Origin: Allosalinactinospora lopnorensis
GTDB taxonomy: Bacteria; Actinomycetota; Actinomycetes; Streptosporangiales; Streptosporangiaceae
Direction: 5' to 3'
NCBI RefSeq assembly: GCF_000981225.1
Contig: NZ_LAJC01000041.1
Location: 1 to 49,613 of the forward strand
Length of the DNA stretch: 49,613 nt
The notes beneath the pieces were generated by a model. It saw only the letters and a list, made by a program, of their open reading frames with translations. It did no database searches and had not been told where the DNA came from. The position numbers were made by a program, and so were the translations under genes. This document shows positions 31,018 through 39,194 of the stretch, piece by piece. Within the stretch, counting starts at the first letter, position 1, and each line of letters opens with the position of its first letter.

Positions 31018-31651
31018 CGGAACTCGGCTTCGAGTGCGCCGGGGCCGAGGTCGAACGCTACGCGGCCGCACCCACCCTCAACCTGAGGCTGCACGTCGCG
31101 GAGGCGACCGGCCAGGCCATCCACAGCATCATGCTGCAGTGCCAGATCAGGATCCAGCCGCGGCAACGCGGCTACTCCGACACCGAGGCCGAGAACCTGC
31201 GCGACCTGTACGGCGAGCCCGGCAGGTGGGGCCAGACGCTGCGGCCGCTGCAGCTCGCCCAGGTGCCGCTGGTCGTTCCGCCTTTCCAGGGGGAGACCGA
31301 GGCGAACCTGCCCGTCCCCTTCACCTACGACTTCGAGGTGGCCTCGACCAAGTACCTGCACGGCCTGCGGGACGGCGAGATCCCACTGGAACTGCTGTTC
31401 AGCGGCACCGTGTTCCGCAAGGCGCCGCAGGCTTCGCCGTCGACCAGGTGCCGTGGGACCGCGAGGCCGCCTACCGGCTCCCGGTGCGCGTGTGGCGGGA
31501 GATGATGGACCACTACTTCCCCACCGAGGGCTGGATCCGGATGCGCCGCGAGAGCATCGACGCCCTCCAGGCGTTCAAATCACGCAGCGCCCTGCCCACC
31601 TGGGACGAGGCGGTAAGGCTGCTACTGGACAAGGCCGGGGAGGCGCGATGA
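31014..31651 (+). pseudogene. DUF6084 protein, frameshifted
   Basis: ATG 31014 opens MTELGFECAGAEVERYAA, a beta-rich protein (IMLQCQIRIQPRQRGYSD, LPVPFTYDFEVASTKYL) of the DUF6084 family seen in group 1h hydrogenase loci. At FSGTVFRK the frame is lost; the next frame gives AAGFAVDQVPWDREAAYRL and ends EAR at 31649-31651. One G restored in AAGGCGCC (about 31425) gives about 212 residues. Function unknown; beta-sandwich-like. It is coupled to neighbours on both sides by ATGA. Confidence 0.7.
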
Positions 31652-32940
31652 CTTTCGAGAAGGCACGCCAGGTGGCCGACGCGATCCTCTTCGAAGGCTA
31701 CGTGCTCTACCCCTACCGGGCCTCGGCCGTGAAGAACCGGCTCCGGTGGCAGTTCGGCGTGATCGCACCACCGGGGGTGGCGACGGGGGAACCGGCCTTC
31801 GCCCGCACCGAATGCCTGATCGAAGCCGGAACGGCCCCGGTACTCGACCTCCGGCTGCGGTTCATGCACGTGCGCTCGCGCGTACCGACCGCACGGGTCG
31901 GCGACGGCGCCGACGCGGGGCCGCCGGACTGGGACGAGGGCGTCCTCCAGGAGGTGGACGCCGGCGTTGCGCTGGAGGGCGATTCGGGCACCCGAGAGAT
32001 CCCGTTCGCGGTGGCCGGCGATGCGGAGATCCACGAGGGCGCCACCGTCCGCAGCGCCGAACTCGACGGGCTGATCACGGTCGCGTGGGAACGGTCCGCG
32101 GAACCCCGAGGACTGGTCAAGGCGACGATCCGGGTGGAGAACCACACCCGCGGCAACGATCCGGCCGCATCCCGCGAGGAGATGCTGCGCCTCTCGATGG
32201 CGTCGGCGCACACGCTGCTGCGTGTCGGCTGCGGTGCGTTCGTCTCCCTGCTGGAGCCGCCGGAGTGGGCCGCGGCCGCCGTCGCCTCCTGCCGGAACCG
32301 GCACACGTGGCCGGTGCTCATCGGGGAACCCGGCAGCCGCGACCTGATGCTCTCCTCCCCGATCATCCTCTACGACTACCCGCGGGTGGCCGCGGAGAGC
32401 CCGGCCGACCTGTGCGACGCCACCGAGATCGACGAGATCCTCACCCTGCGCACCATGGCGCTCACCGACGCGGAGAAAGCGGAGGCCCGGGCCACCGACC
32501 CGCGAGCGGCGCACATCATCAACGGCGCCGACACGATGCCGCCGGAGGTCCTGGACCGGCTGCACGGTGCGCTGCGCTACCTCGACGAGGCCACCGGGCG
32601 GACGGCTCCGGTGCCCGCCGAACCGCCTGATGCCCCCTGGTGGGATCCCGGCCAGGACGCGGCGGTGTGCCCGGACACCGACACGGTGGCCGTATCGGGC
32701 GGGACCGCGGCCAAGGGCAGCCGCGTCCGGCTGTGCCCGGGGCAGCGCCGCGCCGACGCCCAGGACATGTTCCTGCGGGACCGGATCGCCACCGTCGCGG
32801 GGGTCTTCTTCGACGTGGACGGCGAGCGCTACCTCGCGGTCACGCTCGACGACGACCTCGGCGTCGATCTGCACCAGTGGCACGGCCGGTACCTGTACTT
32901 CACCCCCGAAGAGGTCGAACTGCACCGAGACGGATCATGA
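31648..32940 (+). CDS. Hydrogenase-locus protein of unknown function
   Basis: 430 residues; I recognise no named domain. It begins MTFEKARQVADAILFEGYVL and has a beta-rich N-terminal part. The middle has a conserved-looking GAFVSLLEPPEWAAAAV with an LILYDYPRVAAESPADL stretch. The C-terminus has RVRLCPGQRRADAQDMFLRD and a domain with YLAVTLDDDLGVDLHQWHG. ATG 31648 overlaps the DUF6084 stop, and its own stop overlaps the protease gene, so it belongs to the operon. Such proteins recur beside 1h hydrogenases and may form part of the assembly or electron-acceptor complex. Confidence 0.7.
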   Translation: MTFEKARQVADAILFEGYVLYPYRASAVKNRLRWQFGVIAPPGVATGEPAFARTECLIEAGTAPVLDLRLRFMHVRSRVPTARVGDGADAGPPDWDEGVLQEVDAGVALEGDSGTREIPFAVAGDAEIHEGATVRSAELDGLITVAWERSAEPRGLVKATIRVENHTRGNDPAASREEMLRLSMASAHTLLRVGCGAFVSLLEPPEWAAAAVASCRNRHTWPVLIGEPGSRDLMLSSPIILYDYPRVAAESPADLCDATEIDEILTLRTMALTDAEKAEARATDPRAAHIINGADTMPPEVLDRLHGALRYLDEATGRTAPVPAEPPDAPWWDPGQDAAVCPDTDTVAVSGGTAAKGSRVRLCPGQRRADAQDMFLRDRIATVAGVFFDVDGERYLAVTLDDDLGVDLHQWHGRYLYFTPEEVELHRDGS

Positions 32941-33434
32941 CGGCACGCACTCTCATCGCCGGAGTCGGCAACATCTTCCTGGGTGACGACGCGTTCGGGG
33001 TCGAGGTCGTACGGCGGCTGGCCGACCGGCCGCTGCCCGACGGCGTCCGCGCCGAGGACTTCGGGATCCGCGGGGTCCATCTCGCCTACGAGCTGCTCGA
33101 CGGCTACGACGCGCTCGTCATGATCGACGCGACGCCGCGCGGCGGCATGCCCGGAACGCTCTACATGATCGAGGTCGGCCCCGAGGACGTGTCCGCCCCT
33201 GATCCGAACGGCCCGGGCCCCCTCATGGACGCGCACGACCTGACTCCGGACACCGTCTTCGCCCTGCTCACCTCGCTGGGGGGCAGGGTCGGCACGATCC
33301 ACGTCGTGGGGTGCGAACCCGAGTGCGTGGAGGAACGCATGGGCCTGAGCGAACCGGTGTCGAACGCGGTCGAGGACGCGGCGCGCATGGTCTGGGAACT
33401 GGTGACGTCGAAAGAACCGAAAGGACACTCATGA
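32937..33434 (+). CDS. Hydrogenase maturation endopeptidase (HyaD/HycI family)
   Basis: 165 residues. GVGNIFLGDDAFGVEVV holds the Asp that contacts nickel; VMIDATPRGG holds the second acid; and a His lies in DAHDLTP. These are the typical Ni-sensing residues. The enzyme removes the C-terminal extension of the large subunit after the conserved His of DPCxxCxxH once the NiFe site is built. Its target site is missing in the present hhyL frame. ATGA overlaps both neighbours. Confidence 0.9.
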   Translation: MTARTLIAGVGNIFLGDDAFGVEVVRRLADRPLPDGVRAEDFGIRGVHLAYELLDGYDALVMIDATPRGGMPGTLYMIEVGPEDVSAPDPNGPGPLMDAHDLTPDTVFALLTSLGGRVGTIHVVGCEPECVEERMGLSEPVSNAVEDAARMVWELVTSKEPKGHS

Positions 33435-33541
33435 AGTGGTGGGGCTGGCTGCTCATCGCACTGTCGCTGGGAGGACTCGGGCTCCTCGTCCTCCTGCTGC
33501 TTCCCGACATGAAGCGCTACATCAAGATTCGGAGGATGTAG
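33431..33541 (+). CDS. 36-residue single-span membrane protein (DUF6893-like)
   Basis: MKWWGWLLIALSLGGLGLLV and a following LLLLPDMKRYIKIRRM make one transmembrane helix with a basic C-terminal tail. ATG 33431 overlaps the protease stop. It ends three bases before hypC. Its position in the operon suggests a membrane anchor or docking helper for the soluble hydrogenase. I assign DUF6893 from its look, without a search. Confidence 0.65.
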   Translation: MKWWGWLLIALSLGGLGLLVLLLLPDMKRYIKIRRM

Positions 33542-33544
33542 CGG

Positions 33545-33817
33545 ATGTGCCTGGGGATCCCCGGTGAGGTGATCGAACTTAACACCGAACAACCGGATCT
33601 CGCCAAGGTCGATGTCAGCGGAGTCCGGCGGTCCATCAACATCGCCCTGCTGGAGGAGGAGGACGTACGGCCCGGGGACTGGATCCTCATCCACGTCGGT
33701 TTCGCGCTGTCCAAGATCGACGAGGAGGAGGCGCAGGCCGCGCTCGACTTCCTGAAGACCATCGGCCAGGACTACGAGGACGAGCTCGACGCGCTCCGCC
33801 GATCGCAGATCGAGTGA
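33545..33817 (+). CDS. hypC: HypC hydrogenase maturation chaperone
   Basis: 90 residues starting MCLGIPGEVIEL, the canonical HypC N-terminus whose Cys2 carries the Fe(CN)2CO group with HypD. The RRSINIALLEEEDVRPGDWI and ILIHVGFALSKIDEEEA blocks complete the OB-like barrel and tail. It is the second HypC-type protein of this locus. Confidence 0.95.
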   Translation: MCLGIPGEVIELNTEQPDLAKVDVSGVRRSINIALLEEEDVRPGDWILIHVGFALSKIDEEEAQAALDFLKTIGQDYEDELDALRRSQIE

Positions 33818-33848
33818 CACGCCGGGGCACGGCGAAGAAGGGGGGACA

Positions 33849-34976
33849 ATGCGGTTCGTCGACGAGTACCGCGACGCGGACCGGGCGCAGGCTCTCGCGG
33901 CCAAGATCACCGATCTGTGCGAACCGGGGCGGCACTACAAGTTCATGGAGGTCTGCGGGGGGCACACGCACACCATCTACAAGCACGGCCTGGAGGACTA
34001 CCTACCGGAGAACATCCAGCTTGTGCACGGGCCGGGATGCCCCGTCTGCGTCATCCCGATGGGGCGCGTCGACGACGCGATCCACATCGCGCAGCAGCCC
34101 GACGTCGTGATGACCTCGTTCGGGGACATGATGCGGGTCCCCGGGAGCACGAGGTCCTTCATCGACTCCAACGCCGACAACACCGACATCAGGATGGTGT
34201 ACTCGCCGCTCGACGCTCTCAAGCTCGCCAAGGGGAACCCCGGCAAGCACGTGGTGTTCATGGCGATCGGCTTCGAGACCACCGCGCCGTCCACCGCCAT
34301 GACCGTGCTGCGCGCCGCGGTCGACGAGGTGGAGAACTTCTCGGTCTTCGACAACCACGTGACGGTCATCCCGGCGATCAAGGCCGTTCTGGACTCGCCG
34401 GACCTGCGCCTCGACGGGTTCATCGGCCCCGGACACGTGTCGACGGTCATCGGCTGCCGGCCGTACGGGTTCATCGCCGAGGACTACGGCAAGCCCCTGG
34501 TGGTCGCCGGGTTCGAACCGCTGGACATCCTGCAGTCCATCTACATGCTGCTCCGGCAGCTCACCGACGGCCGTTCCGAGGTGGAGAACCAGTACAGCCG
34601 GGTGGTCCCGTGGGACGGCAACCAGGCGGCGCTGCGCGCGATCAGCGACGTCATGGAACTGCGTCCCTACTTCGAATGGCGCGGGCTGGGCTTCATCTCG
34701 CACTCGGCGCTGCGCCTGCGGGACGACTACGCGCGGTTCGACGCCGAACGCCTCTTCGAGCTGCCCGGCGTCCGGGTGGCGGACCCCAAGGCCTGCCAGT
34801 GCGGGGAGGTGCTCAAGGGCGTGCTCAAACCCTGGGAGTGCAAGGTCTTCGGGACCGCGTGCACACCCGAGACACCCATCGGCACCTGCATGGTCTCCTC
34901 GGAGGGGGCGTGCGCCGCCTACTACAACTACGGCCGTTTCGAGCGGAGCCGCGTGAAGGAGGCGACCCGCGCATGA
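33849..34976 (+). CDS. hypD: HypD Fe-S maturation protein
   Basis: 375 residues. MEVCGGHTHTIYKHGL, HGPGCPVCVIPMG, FIGPGHVSTVIG, and a C-terminal four-Cys site (ACQCGEVLKG, ECKVFGTACTPETPIGTCMVS) match HypD. It holds a 4Fe-4S cluster and works with HypC to place CN and CO on iron. ATG 33849 has GGGGGACA just upstream; the stop overlaps hypE. Confidence 0.95.
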   Translation: MRFVDEYRDADRAQALAAKITDLCEPGRHYKFMEVCGGHTHTIYKHGLEDYLPENIQLVHGPGCPVCVIPMGRVDDAIHIAQQPDVVMTSFGDMMRVPGSTRSFIDSNADNTDIRMVYSPLDALKLAKGNPGKHVVFMAIGFETTAPSTAMTVLRAAVDEVENFSVFDNHVTVIPAIKAVLDSPDLRLDGFIGPGHVSTVIGCRPYGFIAEDYGKPLVVAGFEPLDILQSIYMLLRQLTDGRSEVENQYSRVVPWDGNQAALRAISDVMELRPYFEWRGLGFISHSALRLRDDYARFDAERLFELPGVRVADPKACQCGEVLKGVLKPWECKVFGTACTPETPIGTCMVSSEGACAAYYNYGRFERSRVKEATRA

Positions 34977-36133
34977 GTACACCGCAGCGCTCCGCGGAGT
35001 GGGCGGAGCAGGCCGTCGCCGAGCACGCGGCCGCCGACCCGCACGCCGGCGGCGGCCGGACCGGCGACCGCGAGCAGCAGGTACTGGACCGCATCGACCG
35101 CGCGCGGCGGCGCAAGCCCAAGGTCAAGGACGAGCGGATCACCCTGGCCCACGGGGCGGGCGGCAAGGCCACCGGCACACTCGTCCAGGCCATGTTCCTG
35201 GAGGCCTTCCGCAACCCGGCGCTGGAACGGCTCGACGACGCCGCCGGGGTTCCCGCCGGAACGGAGCACCTGGCCCTGACCACGGACTCCTTCGTGGTCT
35301 CCCCCTTGTTCTTCCCCGGCGGCGACATCGGCGACCTCGCCGTCAACGGCACCGTCAACGACCTCGCCGTGTCCGGGGCGCGGCCGATGTACCTCTCCGC
35401 GGGTTTCATCCTGGAGGAGGGGTTCCGCGTCGAGGACCTGGCCCGGGTCACCGCCTCCATGGCCGAGGCGGCGCAGCGCGCCGGCGTGCAGATCGTGACC
35501 GGCGACACCAAGGTCGTCGAGCGGGGCAAGGGGGACGGCTGCTACATCAACACCTCGGGGGTCGGCATCGTCGAGCACGGCCTGACACTGGGGCCCGGCC
35601 AGGTGCGCCCCGGGGACACCGTCCTCGTCTCCGGCCCGATCGGCGACCACGGCATGACGATCATGCTGTCCCGAGGCGAGCTGGACATCGAGTCCGACAT
35701 CATCTCCGACACCGCGCCGTTGCACGGCCTGGTGCGCGCCCTACTCGACAGCACCGACGGCGTCCGCTGCCTGCGTGACGCCACCCGCGGCGGCATGGCG
35801 ACGGTCCTGAACGAGGTGGCCGCGGCCTCCGAGACCGCGGTCGTGCTGGACGAGAACGCCGTCCCGGTGCGGGACGAGGTGCGCGGCGCGGGCGAGATCC
35901 TCGGCATCGACCCGTTGTACATGGCGTGCGAGGGCCGCCTTGTGGCCGTGGTGGACGGCTCCGAGGCCGAGCAGGCCCTGGAGGCGATGCGCGCCCACCC
36001 GCTCGGCCGGGACGCCGCCGCCATCGGCGCCGTCAAGGACGATCCGCCGGCGCTGGTGCTGCTCAGGACCGAGTTCGGCGGCACGCGGATCGTGGACGTG
36101 ATGATCGGCGACCCGCTGCCGCGTATCTGCTAG
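34973..36133 (+). CDS. hypE: HypE cyanide-forming maturation protein
   Basis: 386 residues. After a roughly 50-residue acidic/basic extension comes the PurM-like ATP-binding core (ITLAHGAGGKATGTLVQAMF, LALTTDSFVVSPLFFPGGDI, GDLAVNGTVNDLAVSGARP). The C-terminus is PRIC, whose Cys accepts the carbamoyl group from HypF and is dehydrated to thiocyanate. The N-terminal extension is longer than usual; an internal start cannot be excluded. ATG overlaps hypD. The stop overlaps the hypB stop on the other strand by four bases. Confidence 0.95.
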   Translation: MSTPQRSAEWAEQAVAEHAAADPHAGGGRTGDREQQVLDRIDRARRRKPKVKDERITLAHGAGGKATGTLVQAMFLEAFRNPALERLDDAAGVPAGTEHLALTTDSFVVSPLFFPGGDIGDLAVNGTVNDLAVSGARPMYLSAGFILEEGFRVEDLARVTASMAEAAQRAGVQIVTGDTKVVERGKGDGCYINTSGVGIVEHGLTLGPGQVRPGDTVLVSGPIGDHGMTIMLSRGELDIESDIISDTAPLHGLVRALLDSTDGVRCLRDATRGGMATVLNEVAAASETAVVLDENAVPVRDEVRGAGEILGIDPLYMACEGRLVAVVDGSEAEQALEAMRAHPLGRDAAAIGAVKDDPPALVLLRTEFGGTRIVDVMIGDPLPRIC

Positions 36134-36993
36134 CGGGCCACGCCGTCCGCGGCGCCGCTATCCCGCCGGGCCGGGCCCCGCTCTCCGGGCCCGGCGGTGA
36201 CACGGTCGCGCAGCCACTCGCACCAGATACCGATCCCCTCACCCCCGGTCGCCGAGACCCGGAGCACCTCTGCCCGCGGGTTGGCGCGGCGGACGCTCGA
36301 CTCGAAGAAACCGGGGTCGAAGTCCAGGTGGGGCAGCAGATCGACCTTGTTCAGCAGCACGAGGTCGGCGGCGGCGAACATGTGCGGGTACTTCAGCGGC
36401 TTGTCCGCGCCCTCGGTGACCGACATGATCACGACCCGGTGCGCCTCCCCGAGGTCGAACAGGGCCGGGCAGACCAGGTTGCCGACGTTCTCGATGAGGA
36501 CCACGGAGCGCGGCGGGGGATCGAGTTCGCGCAGCGCCGAGCCGAGCATCCCGGCGTCCAGGTGGCAGCCGGCACCGGTGTTGATCTGCACGGCCGCGCA
36601 CCCGGTCCCGCGGACGCGCTGGGCGTCGATCAGCGATTCCTGATCGCCCTCGACGACCGATACGGGCGGCCGGCCGGCGAGCTCGCGGATGGTGCGTTCC
36701 AACAGGGTGGTCTTGCCCGATCCGGGCGAGCTCATGAGGTTGACCGCCAGGACGCCGCGGGTGCCCAGCCACTCCCGGTTGGCGCCGGCGAGCCGGTCGT
36801 TCCTGGCCAGCACCTGCTGTTCGAGGAGGACGGTGCGGGTTTCCCCGGTGTCCTCGTCGGCGGTGCCGGCCTGTCCCGCGCCGTGGCCGTTCCCATGGCC
36901 GTGGTCGTGGAGGTGCGGGGCCGCGGCCGTATCCGCCGTCACCTGGGTGATACGCGTTCCGGCGGGATCGGAACAGCCGCACGTGGCGCACAT
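36130..36993 (-). CDS. hypB: HypB nickel-insertion GTPase
   Basis: 287 residues. MCATCGCSD carries the N-terminal CxxCxC high-affinity nickel site; a His-rich stretch (HLHDHGHGNGHG) adds nickel storage. The GTPase domain has NLMSSPGSGKTTLLERT (P-loop), VVEGDQESLIDAQR, VLIENVGNLVCPALFDLG and LLNKVDLLPHL (NKxD). HypB with HypA inserts nickel into the large subunit. ATG 36993 gives the conserved N-terminus; the longer frame is not needed. Follows hypA by two bases. Confidence 0.95.
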   Translation of the reverse strand: MCATCGCSDPAGTRITQVTADTAAAPHLHDHGHGNGHGAGQAGTADEDTGETRTVLLEQQVLARNDRLAGANREWLGTRGVLAVNLMSSPGSGKTTLLERTIRELAGRPPVSVVEGDQESLIDAQRVRGTGCAAVQINTGAGCHLDAGMLGSALRELDPPPRSVVLIENVGNLVCPALFDLGEAHRVVIMSVTEGADKPLKYPHMFAAADLVLLNKVDLLPHLDFDPGFFESSVRRANPRAEVLRVSATGGEGIGIWCEWLRDRVTAGPGERGPARRDSGAADGVAR

Positions 36994-36995
36994 GT

Positions 36996-37325
36996 TTACA
37001 GTACCTCCATCGATCGGATACGCAGCTCCCGGCCGCTGATGATCCCGACGTCGGCGCTGCCGCAAGGGCACAGCGCGATCAGGTCGTCCAGCCGGAACTC
37101 CGCCTCGCACACACGGCAGCGGGCCAGGCCGGGCGGTTCGGCGATCTCCAGTCGCGCACCGGCCAGCGGGGTGCCTTCGGCGGCGAGGTCGAAGCAGAAG
37201 CGGACGGCGTCCGGAACGACCCCGGAGAGCGTTCCGATCTCAAGCGCGAGCACGCGCACCCGGGCGCCGTCGAGCCGTTCGCACACGGCGTCGACGATGC
37301 TCTGGGTGACGGCCATTTCGTGCAC
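36996..37325 (-). CDS. hypA: HypA nickel metallochaperone
   Basis: 109 residues. The start is GTG 37325, giving (M)HEMAVTQSIVDAV, so His2 and Glu3, needed for nickel, are at the N-terminus; GAGGG lies five bases upstream. The zinc site is CRVCE with CPCG. It delivers nickel to HypB. It is the first gene of the hypA-hypB pair, transcribed against the main operon. The AGTACAGTACT motif (about 37428-37438) upstream could be an operator. Confidence 0.9.
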   Translation of the reverse strand: MHEMAVTQSIVDAVCERLDGARVRVLALEIGTLSGVVPDAVRFCFDLAAEGTPLAGARLEIAEPPGLARCRVCEAEFRLDDLIALCPCGSADVGIISGRELRIRSMEVL

Positions 37326-37567
37326 GCGCGAACCCTCAACAGTCACGGATGGACGGGGTGACCGGTAGGCCGGCGGTATGCCCGGCACCCGGAACGGGAG
37401 CGTCAATGTCGTCACTCACGGTAGTAGTACAGTACTGATCCGTCGCGGCGCCACGCGGGCGGGCGACGGCGGAACGGCGTCGGGCGGAATGGGCCCGGAT
37501 ACGTCCGGCGCGGCCGTTCCGCCCGGTATCTCGCCGCGTGAGGACGCCGGACCGCCTCATCGCCGTG

Positions 37568-38059
37568 CTAGGCGGTCCGGCGACGGCGGACCGCTTCGAG
37601 GCTCCAGACGACGGCAGCGGCCACCACCACGTGCATGAGCGCGAGCGCGACCCGGGTCCCTCCGTCTGTGTCAGTCAGGAAGGGGCCCGCGACCGTGAGC
37701 AGCGCGAGCCCTCCACCGATGACCTGCGCCAACCGGAGGAAACCGATCCAGAAGCGGGCCAGCAGCACCGCCGCGGCGAATCCGGCCACCAGCGGGATGG
37801 CCGTCGAGCCGAGCACTCCTCCGGCGGTCACCTCGTGCAGCTCGCCGGCGTCCGTGTAGCGGAACGACGCGCCCGCCATCTGTCCGGCGAAGAGGATGGC
37901 GAGGTTGACGAGCGCGGCGGCCGCCACTGCCATGCCGCCGGCCTGCCACCAGTTCAACCCCGGCCGCTTCACCGCCTCCGCGTTTCTAAGGGTGCCGGCG
38001 CCCGGGGCTCCGTTCTCAGCGCCGCCGCTGGAGAGCCGTGCGTTCTCCCGACCAGCCAT
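37568..38059 (-). CDS. DUF6069-like membrane protein
   Basis: 163 residues with four hydrophobic helices: QAGGMAVAAAALVNLAILFA, STAIPLVAGFAAAVLLARFW, LAQVIGGGLALLTVAGPF and ALALMHVVVAAAVVWSLE, and a basic C-terminus. This topology matches DUF6069. ATG 38059 is preceded by AGGGAGGCTCCCA. A perfect inverted repeat 45 bases upstream suggests a dedicated repressor. Function is unknown. Confidence 0.7.
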   Translation of the reverse strand: MAGRENARLSSGGAENGAPGAGTLRNAEAVKRPGLNWWQAGGMAVAAAALVNLAILFAGQMAGASFRYTDAGELHEVTAGGVLGSTAIPLVAGFAAAVLLARFWIGFLRLAQVIGGGLALLTVAGPFLTDTDGGTRVALALMHVVVAAAVVWSLEAVRRRRTA

Positions 38060-38103
38060 TGGGAGCCTCCCTAGGGTGATGGAACGTGCACAGCCAGTCT
38101 GTA

Positions 38104-38123
38104 ACCTCAACAAAAGTTGAGGT
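38104..38123. promoter_or_regulatory. Operator-like perfect palindrome
   Basis: ACCTCAAC (38104-38111) / GTTGAGGT (38116-38123) with spacer AAAA, upstream of the DUF6069-like gene. CCTCAA...TTGAGG half-sites resemble those bound by MerR-family regulators such as SoxR, but the spacing differs. Confidence 0.55.
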
Positions 38124-38321
38124 CAACCCTCCGTCGGGACCGCTGAGGCATACGGCACACCGCCCCCTGGGCGGCGACCGCCAGACCTGCTGGGACTTCC
38201 GTCCCTACGTCTGAGGGCCATTGACTCATTGCCTGGGCTTGACCTCGTATTGAGACTTGCTGGAAGGGGGGAAGCGGAGCCGCCTCCCTATCCCTGACCC
38301 GACAGCACAGCAAGGTGAGCG

Positions 38322-38975
38322 ATGAGCGCCATACACGAGCACGCTCCGATCGACGCTTCCAGGTGGGACCTGGGGCGTCGGGCGGCGCACCGCCGCGGCG
38401 AGCTCTCCCTCTCGATCAAGGAGGTCGCCCGCCGGGCCGGCATGGCGCCCAGCTACATCTCCTACCTGGAGCAGCACCCGCCCAATCTCAGCCGCGCAGC
38501 CCTGGAGCGGCTGGCCCGAGCCCTGGAGACCTCGCCCATGACGCTGCTCGGCGCGGACACCGGACTCCCGCCGGAAGGTGCGCGCACCGTCGTTCGCCAA
38601 CCGCCCCTGGAGATCCTGGACACCGAACAGAGCATGGCCCTCATCAAGCCGGGAGGCGTGGGCCGCATCGCCTTCTCCGCCGAGAACGCCACCAGCCCCA
38701 CCGTGCTGACACTGGACTTCCTCGTCATCGACGACGACATCGTGTTCCGCACCGCACCGCGCGGCACCGTCACCGGCCACGCCGTCTGCTACGTGAGCTC
38801 CCAGGTGGACCGGGTGGACGGTGTCATGCGCCAGGGCTGGAGTGTGCTGGTGAAAGGGCAGGCCCGGCAGGTGCGCGACCCGCGAGAGGTGGAAGCCCTC
38901 GCCGCCGTGGCACACGTCCACTCATGGACCGGCGATGCGCGCGACGCTACGTCCGGATCACGCCGAGCGGGGTGA
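38322..38975 (+). CDS. XRE HTH plus pyridoxamine-oxidase-like flavin domain
   Basis: 217 residues as read. An XRE HTH (about 15-75: LSIKEVARRAGMAPSYISYL) is fused to a PNPOx-like FMN/F420-binding split barrel (about 92-190: GVGRIAFSAENATSPTVLTL, IVFRTAPRGTVTGHAVCYVS). It probably senses redox state or a flavin ligand. The last 10 residues (ATSGSRRAG) are abnormal; one frame over, the sequence continues RYVRITPSGVTGRRL to TAA at 39010, the normal end. One base is missing at about 38945. ATG 38322 follows AAGGTGAGC. It is a neighbour of the DevR module. Confidence 0.75.
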   Translation: MSAIHEHAPIDASRWDLGRRAAHRRGELSLSIKEVARRAGMAPSYISYLEQHPPNLSRAALERLARALETSPMTLLGADTGLPPEGARTVVRQPPLEILDTEQSMALIKPGGVGRIAFSAENATSPTVLTLDFLVIDDDIVFRTAPRGTVTGHAVCYVSSQVDRVDGVMRQGWSVLVKGQARQVRDPREVEALAAVAHVHSWTGDARDATSGSRRAG

Positions 38976-39028
38976 CCGGGCGCCGCCTGCGCAACGGAGC
39001 GACACGGTAACCGGGGGAACGTCGGCGA

Positions 39029-39051
39029 CCGGGCCCGATCTCCGGGCCCGG
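39029..39051. terminator. GC hairpin after the HTH-flavin gene
   Basis: CCGGGCCC ... GGGCCCGG around 39029-39051 forms a compact stem about 20 bases past the restored stop (39010). Confidence 0.4.
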
Positions 39052-39121
39052 GAGCGCCGCACTCGCCACCCGCCCCCGCCGCTCCCTCACCACCGGGCAG
39101 AGGCCAACGGCCCGAGCGCGG

Positions 39122-39135
39122 GGGACATCCGGCCC
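39122..39135 (+). promoter_or_regulatory. Candidate DevR/DosR box
   Basis: GGGAC-ATCC-GGCCC matches the DosR consensus GGGAC-N4-GTCCC with one arm mismatch (GGCCC). It ends 59 bases before the HAD-type gene. Confidence 0.5.
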
Positions 39136-39194
39136 TCACCCCGGAAAGCGGGAGCGGGTGAAATAGAAGCATCGATACAGAAAGATGACTGGTC

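Noticed and set aside
33917-34972. Long N-terminal extension of hypE
   Set aside because: The frame runs out of phase through hypD; the ATGA junction at 34973 is the natural start.
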